NCBI RefSeq assembly: GCF_902810445.1
Contig: NZ_LR778175.1
Location: forward strand, 496,001 to 560,000
DNA from: Candidatus Nitrosacidococcus tergens
Lineage (GTDB): Bacteria > Pseudomonadota > Gammaproteobacteria > Nitrosococcales > Nitrosococcaceae
Length of the DNA stretch: 64,000 bases
Direction of reading: 5' to 3'
In this document: positions 8,864 to 17,828 of the stretch, piece after piece
Numbering within the stretch: the first letter of the stretch is position 1
Layout of the letters: the number at the start of each line of letters is the position of its first letter
Translations under genes and position numbers: made by a program
Notes under the pieces: generated by a model
What the model was told of the DNA's origin: nothing
Database searches by the model: none
Seen by the model: only the letters and a program-made list of their open reading frames with translations

Positions 8864-10021
8864 ATGAAAAAAAGAAAAAAAATCCCTGTTTTTTCGCAAA
8901 AAGGGCTAGTTACTTTAACTGCAGCGATAGGTATGTCTTTATTGACGGCAATAACTACGCTACATACTGCCAATATGGGTATTACAAGGCAAAAAATATC
9001 ATCTAATAGTTTAGATACAAATAAAAATTTTTCGATAGCAAATGCAGCAGCTAATCAAGATATTGATAGTATTATCAATAATTCGGATATGGCTAATCCA
9101 TCCAGTCCTTTATGGCGTGCCTGCACTTTAAGTTTCCCTTGTAGCGTGAGGACACAAGACTATAATTCATGGAAATATCAGCAAAATAATAATGTTGGAA
9201 TAAACAATCAGCTTTCCTATTTACTACAAAACACTATTAATCCTTCAGTGATAATTGCGGTAACCATGGGATTTTCTCCCACTGGAGGTCAGACAATTGT
9301 TCAGCGTGGACTTTATTTGTCTTCTGCCATTCCGGGACCAGTTCATGCACCCATGGTATCAGGGGGAAATGTAGCAGTTAACGGTTTTATTGATGTTGGT
9401 GGTTCAGAAGTCTCTATTTGGGCTAGCGATTCTATACAATTAAATGGCAGCGGTACTGTTGGAGGTACTCTAATAGCTAGTGGTACCATTATATCTAATG
9501 GTCAAGATATATCCGGAGTTTCAACTCCTGGCTCTGTTGGATGGGGGGGGTTTGAGTATACTCCAGATCCAAACAGTGGTAATCCCTCTATCCCTACTGA
9601 TTTATTTCAATATGTATTTAATGTACCTCAAACGCAATCTCAATCTATTCAGAATCAAGCTACCCAATTAGCTAATTGTAGTAGTTTAGGCTCAAACTCA
9701 TCTGGATTATATTGGATAACAGGGCAATGCATTATTTCCGGAACTAACACGATAGGCAGTGCTAAAAACCCAGTACTTGTTGTTACTGAAGGAGATATAA
9801 TCCTTTCTGGATCCAATATTAGTGTATACGGATTGATGTATAGCCTTTCTAATATGCAGCTATCTGGAAATAATTTTAACATACAAGGATCACTCGCAGC
9901 TAATGGCAATATCGGAATATCTGGTGATGCTAATTATAATGAAGAAGTTTTAAAAAATCTTTATCATAATATTGGCCTTAGCAAATTAGTATCTATCCCT
10001 TATAGCTGGGCAGATTATTAA
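8864..10021 (+). CDS. pilX: Minor pilin, PilX type, with a solenoid-like C-terminal domain
   Basis: A prepilin-like protein of about 385 residues, longer than most PilX proteins. The leader (ending SQKG) precedes LVTLTAAIGMSLLTAITTL without the usual Glu at +5, as is common for PilX/GspK types. From about residue 155 on it is rich in Gly, Ser, Asn and Ile in a repeating beta pattern (GNVAVNGFIDVGG, GTVGGTLIASGTII, GNNFNIQGSLAANGNIGISG), which suggests a right-handed beta-solenoid. I chose the ATG at 8864, preceded by GAAAGGATAGGT; an in-frame TTG at 8837 overlaps the pilW stop. A run of eight G at 9543-9550 lies inside the coding region. Confidence 0.8.
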   Translation: MKKRKKIPVFSQKGLVTLTAAIGMSLLTAITTLHTANMGITRQKISSNSLDTNKNFSIANAAANQDIDSIINNSDMANPSSPLWRACTLSFPCSVRTQDYNSWKYQQNNNVGINNQLSYLLQNTINPSVIIAVTMGFSPTGGQTIVQRGLYLSSAIPGPVHAPMVSGGNVAVNGFIDVGGSEVSIWASDSIQLNGSGTVGGTLIASGTIISNGQDISGVSTPGSVGWGGFEYTPDPNSGNPSIPTDLFQYVFNVPQTQSQSIQNQATQLANCSSLGSNSSGLYWITGQCIISGTNTIGSAKNPVLVVTEGDIILSGSNISVYGLMYSLSNMQLSGNNFNIQGSLAANGNIGISGDANYNEEVLKNLYHNIGLSKLVSIPYSWADY

Positions 10022-10528
10022 GTGAATCGCTTAAGATTAGACAAGATTTTTCCTAAAGAAAAGGGGCTAGGGATAGTAGAGTTGATGATTACCATTGTCA
10101 TTTTAAGTGTTACGATGGTAGCTACCGCAAAGCTACAAGGGATACTGTTGCAGAGTAGTAGTGAAACTAATGAGCGAGCTACTGCTTTGAATCTAGTCCA
10201 AGGAAAACTAGAGGATCTACAAGGATCTTTTAATCAACTTACTGGATCAAGTAATTCGTTTGTTGATATCCAAAGTGGTGCAGATGCAGATATTACTATT
10301 GATAATATATCTTATGCACGTAGCTGGGTTGTTGAAGATAATTATTACTGCCCATATCCCACAATTGCTTCCTCCTGTTCAGGTAGATCATATCCAGATT
10401 TTAAACAAGTGACTGTGACTATAACTTGGGGAGATAATCAATCTATAGTACTTGCAGATAGCATTAGTGCTCCTAATTTTTCAGGTGAATCTGAGGTTAT
10501 TCCTATTCTCTTCAATAACAATAATTAA
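10022..10528 (+). CDS. pilV: Minor pilin, PilV type
   Basis: A 168-residue prepilin starting at a GTG that abuts the pilX stop codon. The leader ends EKG, then LGIVELMITIVILSVTMVATAKLQ, with the conserved glutamate, followed by the NERATALNLVQGKLEDL region that fits PilV/GspI proteins. It is probably the last gene of the minor pilin operon. In the usual gammaproteobacterial order PilV precedes PilW and PilX, and pilY1 and pilE follow; here PilV is last and no pilY1 follows, since the next gene is thiO. Confidence 0.82.
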   Translation: MNRLRLDKIFPKEKGLGIVELMITIVILSVTMVATAKLQGILLQSSSETNERATALNLVQGKLEDLQGSFNQLTGSSNSFVDIQSGADADITIDNISYARSWVVEDNYYCPYPTIASSCSGRSYPDFKQVTVTITWGDNQSIVLADSISAPNFSGESEVIPILFNNNN

Positions 10529-10604
10529 ATAGATCTTAAATCCATTCACTAACCCTAATCCTATATAATAAACACTCTATAATAATTTTTTAGGGTATTT
10601 TAGG

Positions 10605-11681
10605 GTGGATCAAGAGATTATTATTATTGGTGGTGGCATCATCGGTATGCTTACCGCCCGAGAACTCCACTTTAATGGCTTTAAAGTCACTCTATTAGAA
10701 AAAGGACAATTAGGCTATGAATCCTCATGGGCAGGTGGCGGTATTTTATCTCCTATCTATCCATGGCATGAGCCTAATTCTGTTAATCAACTTGTTGCTT
10801 GGAGCCAACAGCACTATCAAACCCTCTGTCAAATTGTTAGAGAGGAAAGCGGAGTAGATTCAGAATGGGCACAATGTGGGTTGCTGACTCTAGATGTAGT
10901 TGAACAAACTCAAATTCAATCTTGGGCAAATCACTGGAATATATCTACTACATTAATTCAGCTTAACCATGAACAATGGCCCCAAGGGTTAATTGGAGAA
11001 TCTGGATTCCATTTACCAAAAATCGCCCAAGTGCGTAATCCAAGATTAATGCAAGGATTACGCCTTTATTTAAGAAAATTGGGGATAACCATCAAAGAAA
11101 ATTGTGAAATTACTAAATTAGTAATTCGCAATGGATCTGTTGCTGAAGTAGTTACAAAAACCCAGAAATTTATCACCCATCAGATCATTATTACTGCAGG
11201 TGCTTGGAGTGGTCAGCTCTTAGAATCAATAGGTGTGCATATTCCTATAACTCCTGTACGAGGTCAAATGATTGCCTTTAAAAGCAACACTCAATTACTC
11301 TCTCAAATTGTTGTTGCTCACGGTCACTACTTAATTCCTAGGATAGACGGGCATATTCTGGTAGGCAGTACCATAGAACATCAAGGATTTAATAAACTAA
11401 CGACTCAAGAAGCACGAAAAGGGCTTCAAAAATTTGCCTATTCTTTAATGCCCTATTTAAAGTCTTTACCTATAGCATACCATTGGGCAGGGTTACGTCC
11501 TGGATCATCCCATGGTATTCCCTATATTGGTGCTATTCCTAGTATTAAAGGACTTTATCTTAACGCAGGACATTTTCGTAATGGTATTGTAACTGCACCT
11601 GCTTCTGCTCGGTTACTTACCGATATCATTTTGCAACGAGATCCTATTTTAGATCCTACACCATATGCTTTAGATCGCTAG
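10605..11681 (+). CDS. thiO: Glycine oxidase ThiO (FAD-dependent oxidoreductase)
   Basis: A 358-residue member of the D-amino-acid oxidase-like flavoproteins. The N-terminus has the Rossmann dinucleotide-binding pattern IIIIGGGIIGMLTARELHFNG followed by the acidic LLEKG end, then SSWAGGGILSPIYPW, which is typical of ThiO. The C-terminus has HWAGLRPGSSHGIPYIG and GHFRNGIVTAPASARL, the flavin-closing region of the family. ThiO oxidises glycine to dehydroglycine/iminoacetate for the thiazole part of thiamine. It starts at GTG after a TTTTAGG sequence. No other thiamine gene is nearby. It ends one base from the convergent mutY. Confidence 0.88.
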   Translation: MDQEIIIIGGGIIGMLTARELHFNGFKVTLLEKGQLGYESSWAGGGILSPIYPWHEPNSVNQLVAWSQQHYQTLCQIVREESGVDSEWAQCGLLTLDVVEQTQIQSWANHWNISTTLIQLNHEQWPQGLIGESGFHLPKIAQVRNPRLMQGLRLYLRKLGITIKENCEITKLVIRNGSVAEVVTKTQKFITHQIIITAGAWSGQLLESIGVHIPITPVRGQMIAFKSNTQLLSQIVVAHGHYLIPRIDGHILVGSTIEHQGFNKLTTQEARKGLQKFAYSLMPYLKSLPIAYHWAGLRPGSSHGIPYIGAIPSIKGLYLNAGHFRNGIVTAPASARLLTDIILQRDPILDPTPYALDR

Positions 11682-11682
11682 C

Positions 11683-12738
11683 TTAATTTAGTTTCTTGAG
11701 TAATTTTAAAGTAGGTGCTGGCAATCCTAACTGGTACGCTTCTTTAGTTGAAATCCAAATTTTCTGATTAGATTCGGCAATATTATTATGCTCACTGCTA
11801 ACTTGTACTAAAACAGGATAAATATCTAAAATAAAATGAGTAAAGCGATGACGTAAAGAAGGTAATTTTTTAATACTCTCTATCTGATAATTAAACTGAT
11901 CATCGCACCAAGTCTCCAGATTAGCTTCCAAAGAACATTCTGGAAAACTCCATAATCCTCCCCAAATACCTGCAGGAGGACGATGTTCAAGAAATATTTC
12001 TTGTTGATGATTACATAAAATCACCATTTGAGTAGTTCGTAAGGATAGGGATTTTTTTTGAGGTCGAGGTGCAGGGTAACTACCTTGAGTTCCTAAAAAA
12101 TAGGCTTTACAAGAATCTTTGATGGGGCAAATAAAACACTTGGGTTGTTGTCGAGTACAAACTGTAGCACCTAGATCCATTAATGCTTGAGTATAGTCAG
12201 CAACTCGATGAGTAGGTAGCAGCTCTTCAGCATATTGCCATAGTAGTTTTTCAACTCGAGAATGGCTAGTCCAATCATTAACAGCATATTGCCGGGTGAG
12301 AATCCGTTTTACATTACCATCTAAAATGGGGTAGGACTGATCTAATGCCAGGGCTAAAATAGCTCCTGCGGTAGAACGGCCAATACCTGGTAGTTTTATT
12401 AAATCCTCAAAATGGGAAGGGATTTCTCCATAAATATGCCAAGCTATTTGAGCTGCTCGATGCAAATTACGTCCTCTTGCATAATAGCCTAATCCCGCCC
12501 AAAGCCCTAAAACTTCATCTACGGATGCTTGAGCAAGATAAGACAAATCAGGGAAACGTTCTATAAAACGCTCATAGTAAGGAATTGCAGTAGTAACTTG
12601 GGTTTGCTGCAGCATAATCTCCGAAACCCATACTCGATAAGGGGTAGGATTTATTTTCCAAGGAAGATGTTTACGTCCATAGAAATCAAACCACTCGAGG
12701 AGCAATTGGCTAAAATTAGCTAGATTTTCTTGTTTCAA
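11683..12738 (-). CDS. mutY: A/G-specific adenine DNA glycosylase MutY
   Basis: A 351-residue base-excision repair enzyme that removes adenine mispaired with 8-oxoguanine. The N-terminal catalytic domain shows HLPWK and SEIMLQQTQV, and the helix-hairpin-helix LPGIGRSTAGAILALA with the downstream catalytic aspartate. The iron-sulfur loop is present as CTRQQPKCFICPIKDSC (C-x6-C-x2-C-x5-C). A NUDIX-like C-terminal domain that recognises the oxidised guanine begins near residue 230. It lies downstream of the AsmA-family gene on the same strand but behind a hairpin terminator, so it may have its own promoter. Confidence 0.96.
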   Translation of the reverse strand: MKQENLANFSQLLLEWFDFYGRKHLPWKINPTPYRVWVSEIMLQQTQVTTAIPYYERFIERFPDLSYLAQASVDEVLGLWAGLGYYARGRNLHRAAQIAWHIYGEIPSHFEDLIKLPGIGRSTAGAILALALDQSYPILDGNVKRILTRQYAVNDWTSHSRVEKLLWQYAEELLPTHRVADYTQALMDLGATVCTRQQPKCFICPIKDSCKAYFLGTQGSYPAPRPQKKSLSLRTTQMVILCNHQQEIFLEHRPPAGIWGGLWSFPECSLEANLETWCDDQFNYQIESIKKLPSLRHRFTHFILDIYPVLVQVSSEHNNIAESNQKIWISTKEAYQLGLPAPTLKLLKKLN

Positions 12739-12754
12739 TAATTTAAAAAATAAT

Positions 12755-12779
12755 GCCCACCTTAATAATTAAGATGGGC
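12755..12779 (-). terminator. Hairpin terminator after the AsmA-family gene
   Basis: On the minus strand the transcript can form an 11-pair stem from GCCCATCTTAA and TTAAGGTGGGC with one G-U pair and a short loop. It is followed on that strand by ATTATTTTTT. It lies between the AsmA-family stop and the mutY start, so it should separate the two transcripts, at least in part. Confidence 0.65.
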
Positions 12780-12806
12780 GAAAAAAGTAAATTTTGGGTA
12801 AGCTAG

Positions 12807-15800
12807 CTATTTAAATAATCCTTTTATTCCCTTTTGGATCGCATTATCTAGTGCTTTTCCTGAATTAGAGTTACCACCCGAATCAGATGGATTAGAGTTT
12901 TCATTATTATCAGGTTGCCCTAAAATCCCTTCTAGAATACTTTGGCCTAAGCCTTGTTTTCCGTTGGAATTATTTCCAGCATCTGCAGGTGTTGCAGTTC
13001 CTTGATTACCATTTGGCTGACCTAAAATATCTCCTAATAGGTTTTTTCCTAAGTTTTTTGCGCTACCATCTGATGCTCCTGAATCTTCTCCCTTCTGGAT
13101 ACCCAAAAGATTACCAATTTTACCCTTGATTGCTTGTCCTGCTCGTCCCTGCATTACCGTACCCATATCCACATCATATTTTAATTGACTTAAAGTACCA
13201 CTTACTTTTACCGGTACAGTAGTATCTTTTAAGCTAGGCAGATTTACCTTCAGTAGATAATCTACTTTTTCATTAGCAAGATTTGCTGTTCCCAATCCTG
13301 TTGCTTTTAGTGCAGGCGATCGAATATCTAAATCAGAGTTTTTCAATACACCATCTACAGCAGAAAGTGTGCCTTTTAATGAGCTAAACTTAGTTTCTTC
13401 TCCATTATCAGTAGGGGCAGCGGCTAATGATTGTAGAGACTGACTAAGAGAATCTCCTGATGCTAATCCCGCAATAGCACCGATACCAGATTGGATCATT
13501 TTAACAATATTCACCCCTCTAATTGCTCCATCGGTGAATGAAAATTCAGCAGAGCCATTAAGATGCTGTTTCATAGCATCTGAGGACACACCAGCAGCAG
13601 TAAAATTAGATGCAAAATGGGTAGTACCTCGAATAGCTGTGCTCCCAGAATAATCCTTAAGTAGAGGGCCTACTTGAACATTAGTAAGTTTTTCTTGAGT
13701 TGCAAGTTGAGGTACTGATCCTCTTACATCTAAATGTACATTACCATTAAAAGAACCTTGATAAAGATCAGCAGCCATCGGATCAATACTGACTAAGCCA
13801 TCTTTACCCACTAAATCCACTTGAACATTTTGTGTGCGTAGCCCTTTAAAAATAAGCTCTCCTATTTTAAATGAGCTATTTATATTTAAAGCCCGAAGGG
13901 TATCAACAGGTAGTTCACTTGAAGCTGAGGATGTACTCACACTTGCTGTTTTTGATGGAGATCCTCCTAGCTGTTTATTTACTGGAGGTAAATAGCGATC
14001 AACATTAATTTTATCTAGGCTCAGATCCGATTGAATTCTAGGACTTACAAAATCATAGATTGACGCTGATCCTTGTAAGGTACTTTCATCCAGTTTAAAA
14101 GTCAGCTGTTGTGCATCAAGACTGGTGGGTGAAGCCAAAAACCCTAAATTTACTTGAGCAGAAGTTAATGCTGATTTATCTGCAGTTGATGGTAAATCAA
14201 TGGCAAGTGTTTGTGCCACCTGGCGTAAATTAAACTGATTACTTGATATCTGCCCGGTAATATGGGGCGCACTTAAAATTTGAGTACCGTTGATTTGCCC
14301 AGCAAGATTTATCCCTAACGCAACTAAATTTAAATTTTGTACAGCAAGAGTTTCTTTATTTAAGTCAATATCAATACCAGTACTTAGTCCTGCATTTACA
14401 GGGTTAGGAAATTTAGCATCCTGTGCTTTTGTATCTAATTTTAATCCTTTAAAATGATATTGTTTTTTGTCAAGGTCTCCCTCTAACGCAGTAGTTAAAT
14501 TAATTTGGGTATTCTGAGGTTTCTTTACTTGGCTGGCAAGTTTTAAAGTATCAGCTTTGAGTTGATTTTTCACTAAAGAAATAGTGGGAGAATCTAAGCT
14601 AATATTTGCTTCCTTATCCCCTTTGACTTGGCTAGTGAGTTTTAAATTATTAATTGTGTATTGCTCTTGAGCTAAAAATGCTTCGATATTTGCTCCAAGC
14701 TGGAGTGTTACTTGATCTACAGGGAGTGCCGATCCTGATGTAGTAAGCTTTAAATCCGTATTTTTAAGTTGATAGTATTTTTTATCCGTATTAGCAGTAA
14801 TGTTTGCTCCAAGCTGTAAATCCAGCATTTTAATAGGCAATTTTGCACTATTACTAGTTAATTTAAGATAAGTGTTTTGAATTTGATAGCCATTCTGCTG
14901 GGTAGGGGTAATACTTCCACTAAAATCTAATCGCCCATTAAGCTTAGGCTCAACAGCACTAAAAGCACTACCTAATTTCACAGGTGTAGTTTTTCCGATA
15001 GTAAGTGGAACTGCACCTGCATTGATATCTCCCTTAATTTTAAGAGTACGTAGCACCCCGACAAGGGATTTTTCCTTAGTAGTTGTGGTTTTAGGAGGGA
15101 AATAACGATCTGTATCTATTTTATCTAAAGTAAAATCATAATGAATAGCAGGTTGATTAAAATCCTTTACTGAAGTAACTCCTTGCAAAGTGCTGCTATC
15201 TAGCTTTACAACCACTTTATTAGCATTCAAGCTAGTTTTGGAAGCAATAAATCCTAACCCTAACTGTGCTGTAGTTAATGCAGTTTTATCTGCGGTAGGT
15301 GATAATGTAATCCCTAGGGAATCAGCAATTTGCTTTGGGTTAAACTGGTTACTTGCTAGATTACCGCTAAAGATTGCTTTATCCCCTAGTATTTGGGTAC
15401 CAGTCACTTGCCCCTTAAGCTTTACTCCAAAAGCATCCACTAATAAATTTTGCAAAGCTAAGGTTTCTTTATTTAGATCCACACTAATTCCACCAGTACC
15501 CACACCAACATTAATCGGTTTAGAGGATTGTTCATTTTTGGCTTGAGCTCGGAGGATTAAATTTTTAATTCCATAGCGTTTAGTTTCTAAGTCTCCAATT
15601 ATAGAACTCTTTAACGCAAATAAAACTTCTTGAGGCTGTTTTGTTTTACCTACAAGTTTTAAGTCATCTATTTTAAGGAGTCGATTTTTGAGTAGAGCAG
15701 CTTTAGGTGAATCTAAAGAAAACCGTACTGCTTGATCTCCTTGCACATCTCCAGTTAATTTTAGACTATTGATTGTGATTTGTTCTTTAGCTAAGAAAGC

Positions 15801-16604
15801 ATCGATGTTAGCCCCTAATTGTAGTGCAATTTGTTGTACTGGTAAGTCACTACCAGAGGCAGTAAGTTTTACGTTAGTATTTTGAACTTGATAATATTGA
15901 TTATCTAAATCAGCGTTCACGGTACCGCCGAAATCTAAATGCCCACTCATGCTAGGATCATTGGCATTAAAGTCTGTATTTAACGCAATATTGGCAGGCT
16001 TACCCATCTCCAAAGTATCACTGGTGATATTAAAATGATTAATATCGTAGCTCTTCTTTTCTTGATCATCTCGGTAGCTAATATGGGCATCTTTAATACT
16101 AATCCCACCAATCGTTATCCCCGCAATGGCCATAGAGGACTTTTTATCTTTACTCTGATCTTCATCTTCTGTAGGTGCTTTGGAGGATTGCTCTTCTTTC
16201 TTAGGCTGAGATAAATCTTCCCAGTTGGTTTTGCCTTGAGCATTTTTAATGAGATTAACATCTAATCCATCAAGAATAATAGTGCCTATTTCTATTTCCT
16301 TCTTTAATAAAGGAAGGATTTTTACCTTAACTTGAATGTCATCTAGTTTTGCAAAGGAGCTTTGGCCAAAACTTGGTGGATTGCTAAGACTAACGTCTTC
16401 TATTTTTGCCCCTAACCAAGGAAAGAAGCTGAGGTTAATATCTCCTCCAAGGCTAAGGTCTCTGCCAGTGGCTTTTTTGACTTGTTCGGCAATTTGAGGC
16501 TTGTAGTTATTGGGGTTGATAATAAATGGGGCTGCGATTGCCGCTATAATAATCAGCAGTAGAAGTATTCCTACTGTAGTAAATAGTATCTTTAGCAGTT
16601 TCAT
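12807..16604 (-). CDS. AsmA-family protein with an internal duplication
   Basis: A 1265-residue membrane-anchored protein. Residues 7-30 form one N-terminal transmembrane helix, followed by the AsmA N-terminal domain (INPNNYKPQIAEQVKKATGRDL, ending in SFFPWLGAKIEDVSLSNPPSFG). The C-terminal AsmA_2-like region (about 905-1150) has NGSAEFSFTDGAIRGVNI. AsmA-type proteins are thought to form long lipid-binding bridges across the periplasm and affect outer-membrane composition. Most are 600-700 residues; this one is about twice that, because a module at roughly 235-505 is repeated at 609-875. A shorter third copy starts near 570. The tail after 1165 is rich in Gly, Asn and Ser. It is a single gene with a likely promoter upstream at 16605-16804. 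Confidence 0.85.
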   Translation of the reverse strand: MKLLKILFTTVGILLLLIIIAAIAAPFIINPNNYKPQIAEQVKKATGRDLSLGGDINLSFFPWLGAKIEDVSLSNPPSFGQSSFAKLDDIQVKVKILPLLKKEIEIGTIILDGLDVNLIKNAQGKTNWEDLSQPKKEEQSSKAPTEDEDQSKDKKSSMAIAGITIGGISIKDAHISYRDDQEKKSYDINHFNITSDTLEMGKPANIALNTDFNANDPSMSGHLDFGGTVNADLDNQYYQVQNTNVKLTASGSDLPVQQIALQLGANIDAFLAKEQITINSLKLTGDVQGDQAVRFSLDSPKAALLKNRLLKIDDLKLVGKTKQPQEVLFALKSSIIGDLETKRYGIKNLILRAQAKNEQSSKPINVGVGTGGISVDLNKETLALQNLLVDAFGVKLKGQVTGTQILGDKAIFSGNLASNQFNPKQIADSLGITLSPTADKTALTTAQLGLGFIASKTSLNANKVVVKLDSSTLQGVTSVKDFNQPAIHYDFTLDKIDTDRYFPPKTTTTKEKSLVGVLRTLKIKGDINAGAVPLTIGKTTPVKLGSAFSAVEPKLNGRLDFSGSITPTQQNGYQIQNTYLKLTSNSAKLPIKMLDLQLGANITANTDKKYYQLKNTDLKLTTSGSALPVDQVTLQLGANIEAFLAQEQYTINNLKLTSQVKGDKEANISLDSPTISLVKNQLKADTLKLASQVKKPQNTQINLTTALEGDLDKKQYHFKGLKLDTKAQDAKFPNPVNAGLSTGIDIDLNKETLAVQNLNLVALGINLAGQINGTQILSAPHITGQISSNQFNLRQVAQTLAIDLPSTADKSALTSAQVNLGFLASPTSLDAQQLTFKLDESTLQGSASIYDFVSPRIQSDLSLDKINVDRYLPPVNKQLGGSPSKTASVSTSSASSELPVDTLRALNINSSFKIGELIFKGLRTQNVQVDLVGKDGLVSIDPMAADLYQGSFNGNVHLDVRGSVPQLATQEKLTNVQVGPLLKDYSGSTAIRGTTHFASNFTAAGVSSDAMKQHLNGSAEFSFTDGAIRGVNIVKMIQSGIGAIAGLASGDSLSQSLQSLAAAPTDNGEETKFSSLKGTLSAVDGVLKNSDLDIRSPALKATGLGTANLANEKVDYLLKVNLPSLKDTTVPVKVSGTLSQLKYDVDMGTVMQGRAGQAIKGKIGNLLGIQKGEDSGASDGSAKNLGKNLLGDILGQPNGNQGTATPADAGNNSNGKQGLGQSILEGILGQPDNNENSNPSDSGGNSNSGKALDNAIQKGIKGLFK

Positions 16605-16804
16605 CTTTTTATCCTTTTTGGATTACATGATTAATCACTGTAGAAAATTTTAAAAAACTTACCAAGTTAATAGTACTAAGTAACTGCAACAACAATTATG
16701 TTGTTCTCTAAAATAAATTTTTCGATTATAACCTATAGTGCAAATGGTCATAATTATCTAGGTAGGTGCTACTCTTAGCTCTAAAATTAAGTAAAATTAT
16801 TCTA
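16605..16804. promoter_or_regulatory. Intergenic region upstream of the AsmA-family gene
   Basis: These 200 bases separate the start of the AsmA-family gene from the end of ypjD, both on the minus strand. The promoter of the AsmA-family gene should lie here. The only structure I see is a 7-bp inverted repeat, AACAACA/TGTTGTT, at 16688-16705 with a four-base spacer. It has no T-tract on either strand, so an operator is as likely as a weak terminator. I find no open reading frame of note. Confidence 0.35.
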
Positions 16805-17644
16805 TTATACCCGATGAAATATGAGTTCTAGAACTAATTTGCTCCCGAAATAGGCAAGCATAAGAAAGAAGAAACCACTTAAAGTCCAACGTATTGCAAT
16901 TTGTCCTCTCCAACCAAAACGCCAGCGACCCCATAACAAATTGCCAAATATAAGCCAAGCAATAATTGAAAATACAGTTTTATGAGCAAGGTGCTGAGCA
17001 AACATATTCTCTAAAGGAATAATGCCACTAAATAAACTTAAGGAAAGTAAGATAAATCCTAAAGTAAGGAGCTGAAATAAAATACTTTCCATAGTTTGTA
17101 GGGGGGGGAGAACACGAATAAATCCTCTTAAGCGTTTGTTACGAAGGTAGTTATCTTGAACTGCAAGCAAAATAGCCTGCATCGTTGCTAAAGCACATAG
17201 ACTATAAGCAAAAAAAGAAAGTAAAATATGGATTTCAAGCGGTTTTTCTGTGATGCTTAATTCAGCACTATAGGGGATAATAATATGATTTTCTGGAAAT
17301 AAATTTTGCAATCCTAAAGCAACTGCTGCAAAAGGGTAAATACCTATCCCCATGTTTTCTACCGGCTGTCTTAAGCTAGCAATAATTAGCAGTACTGCCA
17401 TTAACCAAGCTACAGTAGATAAAGCATTAGTTAGGCTTAGATTTATACCAGCTGGGGTAAAAAGAAAATCTCTTAGTATTAAGGTATGAAAAACAATACC
17501 TATAAATCCACAAATACTGACTAATTGTTTATGGCTATTTTTTGGATTTTTTGTATTCGTACTAAGTAAATAACGTACTAGCAACATACTCGCAGTACAA
17601 TAGCATATCACCCCTGAGATGGTCTCAAAAAATATAAATTGCAT
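16805..17644 (-). CDS. ypjD: CcsA/HemX-like inner-membrane protein YpjD
   Basis: A 279-residue polytopic membrane protein with about eight hydrophobic segments and the pattern of cytochrome c assembly (CcsA/HemX/YpjD) proteins. Histidines occur at helix ends (HILLSFFAYSLCALATMQAILL, and HLAHKTVFSIIAWLIFGNLLWGR with the WGR-like end). Its place, divergent from ffh, is the conserved gammaproteobacterial location of ypjD (corE), which was linked to cobalt/magnesium tolerance in E. coli and Salmonella. A run of eight G (eight C on the coding strand) sits at 17101-17108 in the LPPLQ codons. Confidence 0.85.
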   Translation of the reverse strand: MQFIFFETISGVICYCTASMLLVRYLLSTNTKNPKNSHKQLVSICGFIGIVFHTLILRDFLFTPAGINLSLTNALSTVAWLMAVLLIIASLRQPVENMGIGIYPFAAVALGLQNLFPENHIIIPYSAELSITEKPLEIHILLSFFAYSLCALATMQAILLAVQDNYLRNKRLRGFIRVLPPLQTMESILFQLLTLGFILLSLSLFSGIIPLENMFAQHLAHKTVFSIIAWLIFGNLLWGRWRFGWRGQIAIRWTLSGFFFLMLAYFGSKLVLELIFHRV

Positions 17645-17828
17645 AACAATACATAATATAAATAAGTATTAAGTCATCTAGATATAAATTCTACCACTAC
17701 ATTACTTTTAACTTTATATTAAAAATAAGTGGTTACTTACTCTAGCGGATTTTCGTATTGCTCTATTTCCCTACAAAATTAAGTATTATCTGAAAATATT
17801 CATAAACTTACCCTAAAGAGGATATATT

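Noticed and set aside
15190..15546. Plus-strand frame of 118 codons inside the AsmA-family gene
   Set aside because: No family motif and no ribosome binding site; it is an antisense shadow of repetitive coding sequence.
12807..16604. Repeat in the AsmA-family gene as a mobile element or CRISPR
   Set aside because: The repeats are in frame, diverged and encode protein modules. No spacer-repeat structure or cas genes occur in the window.
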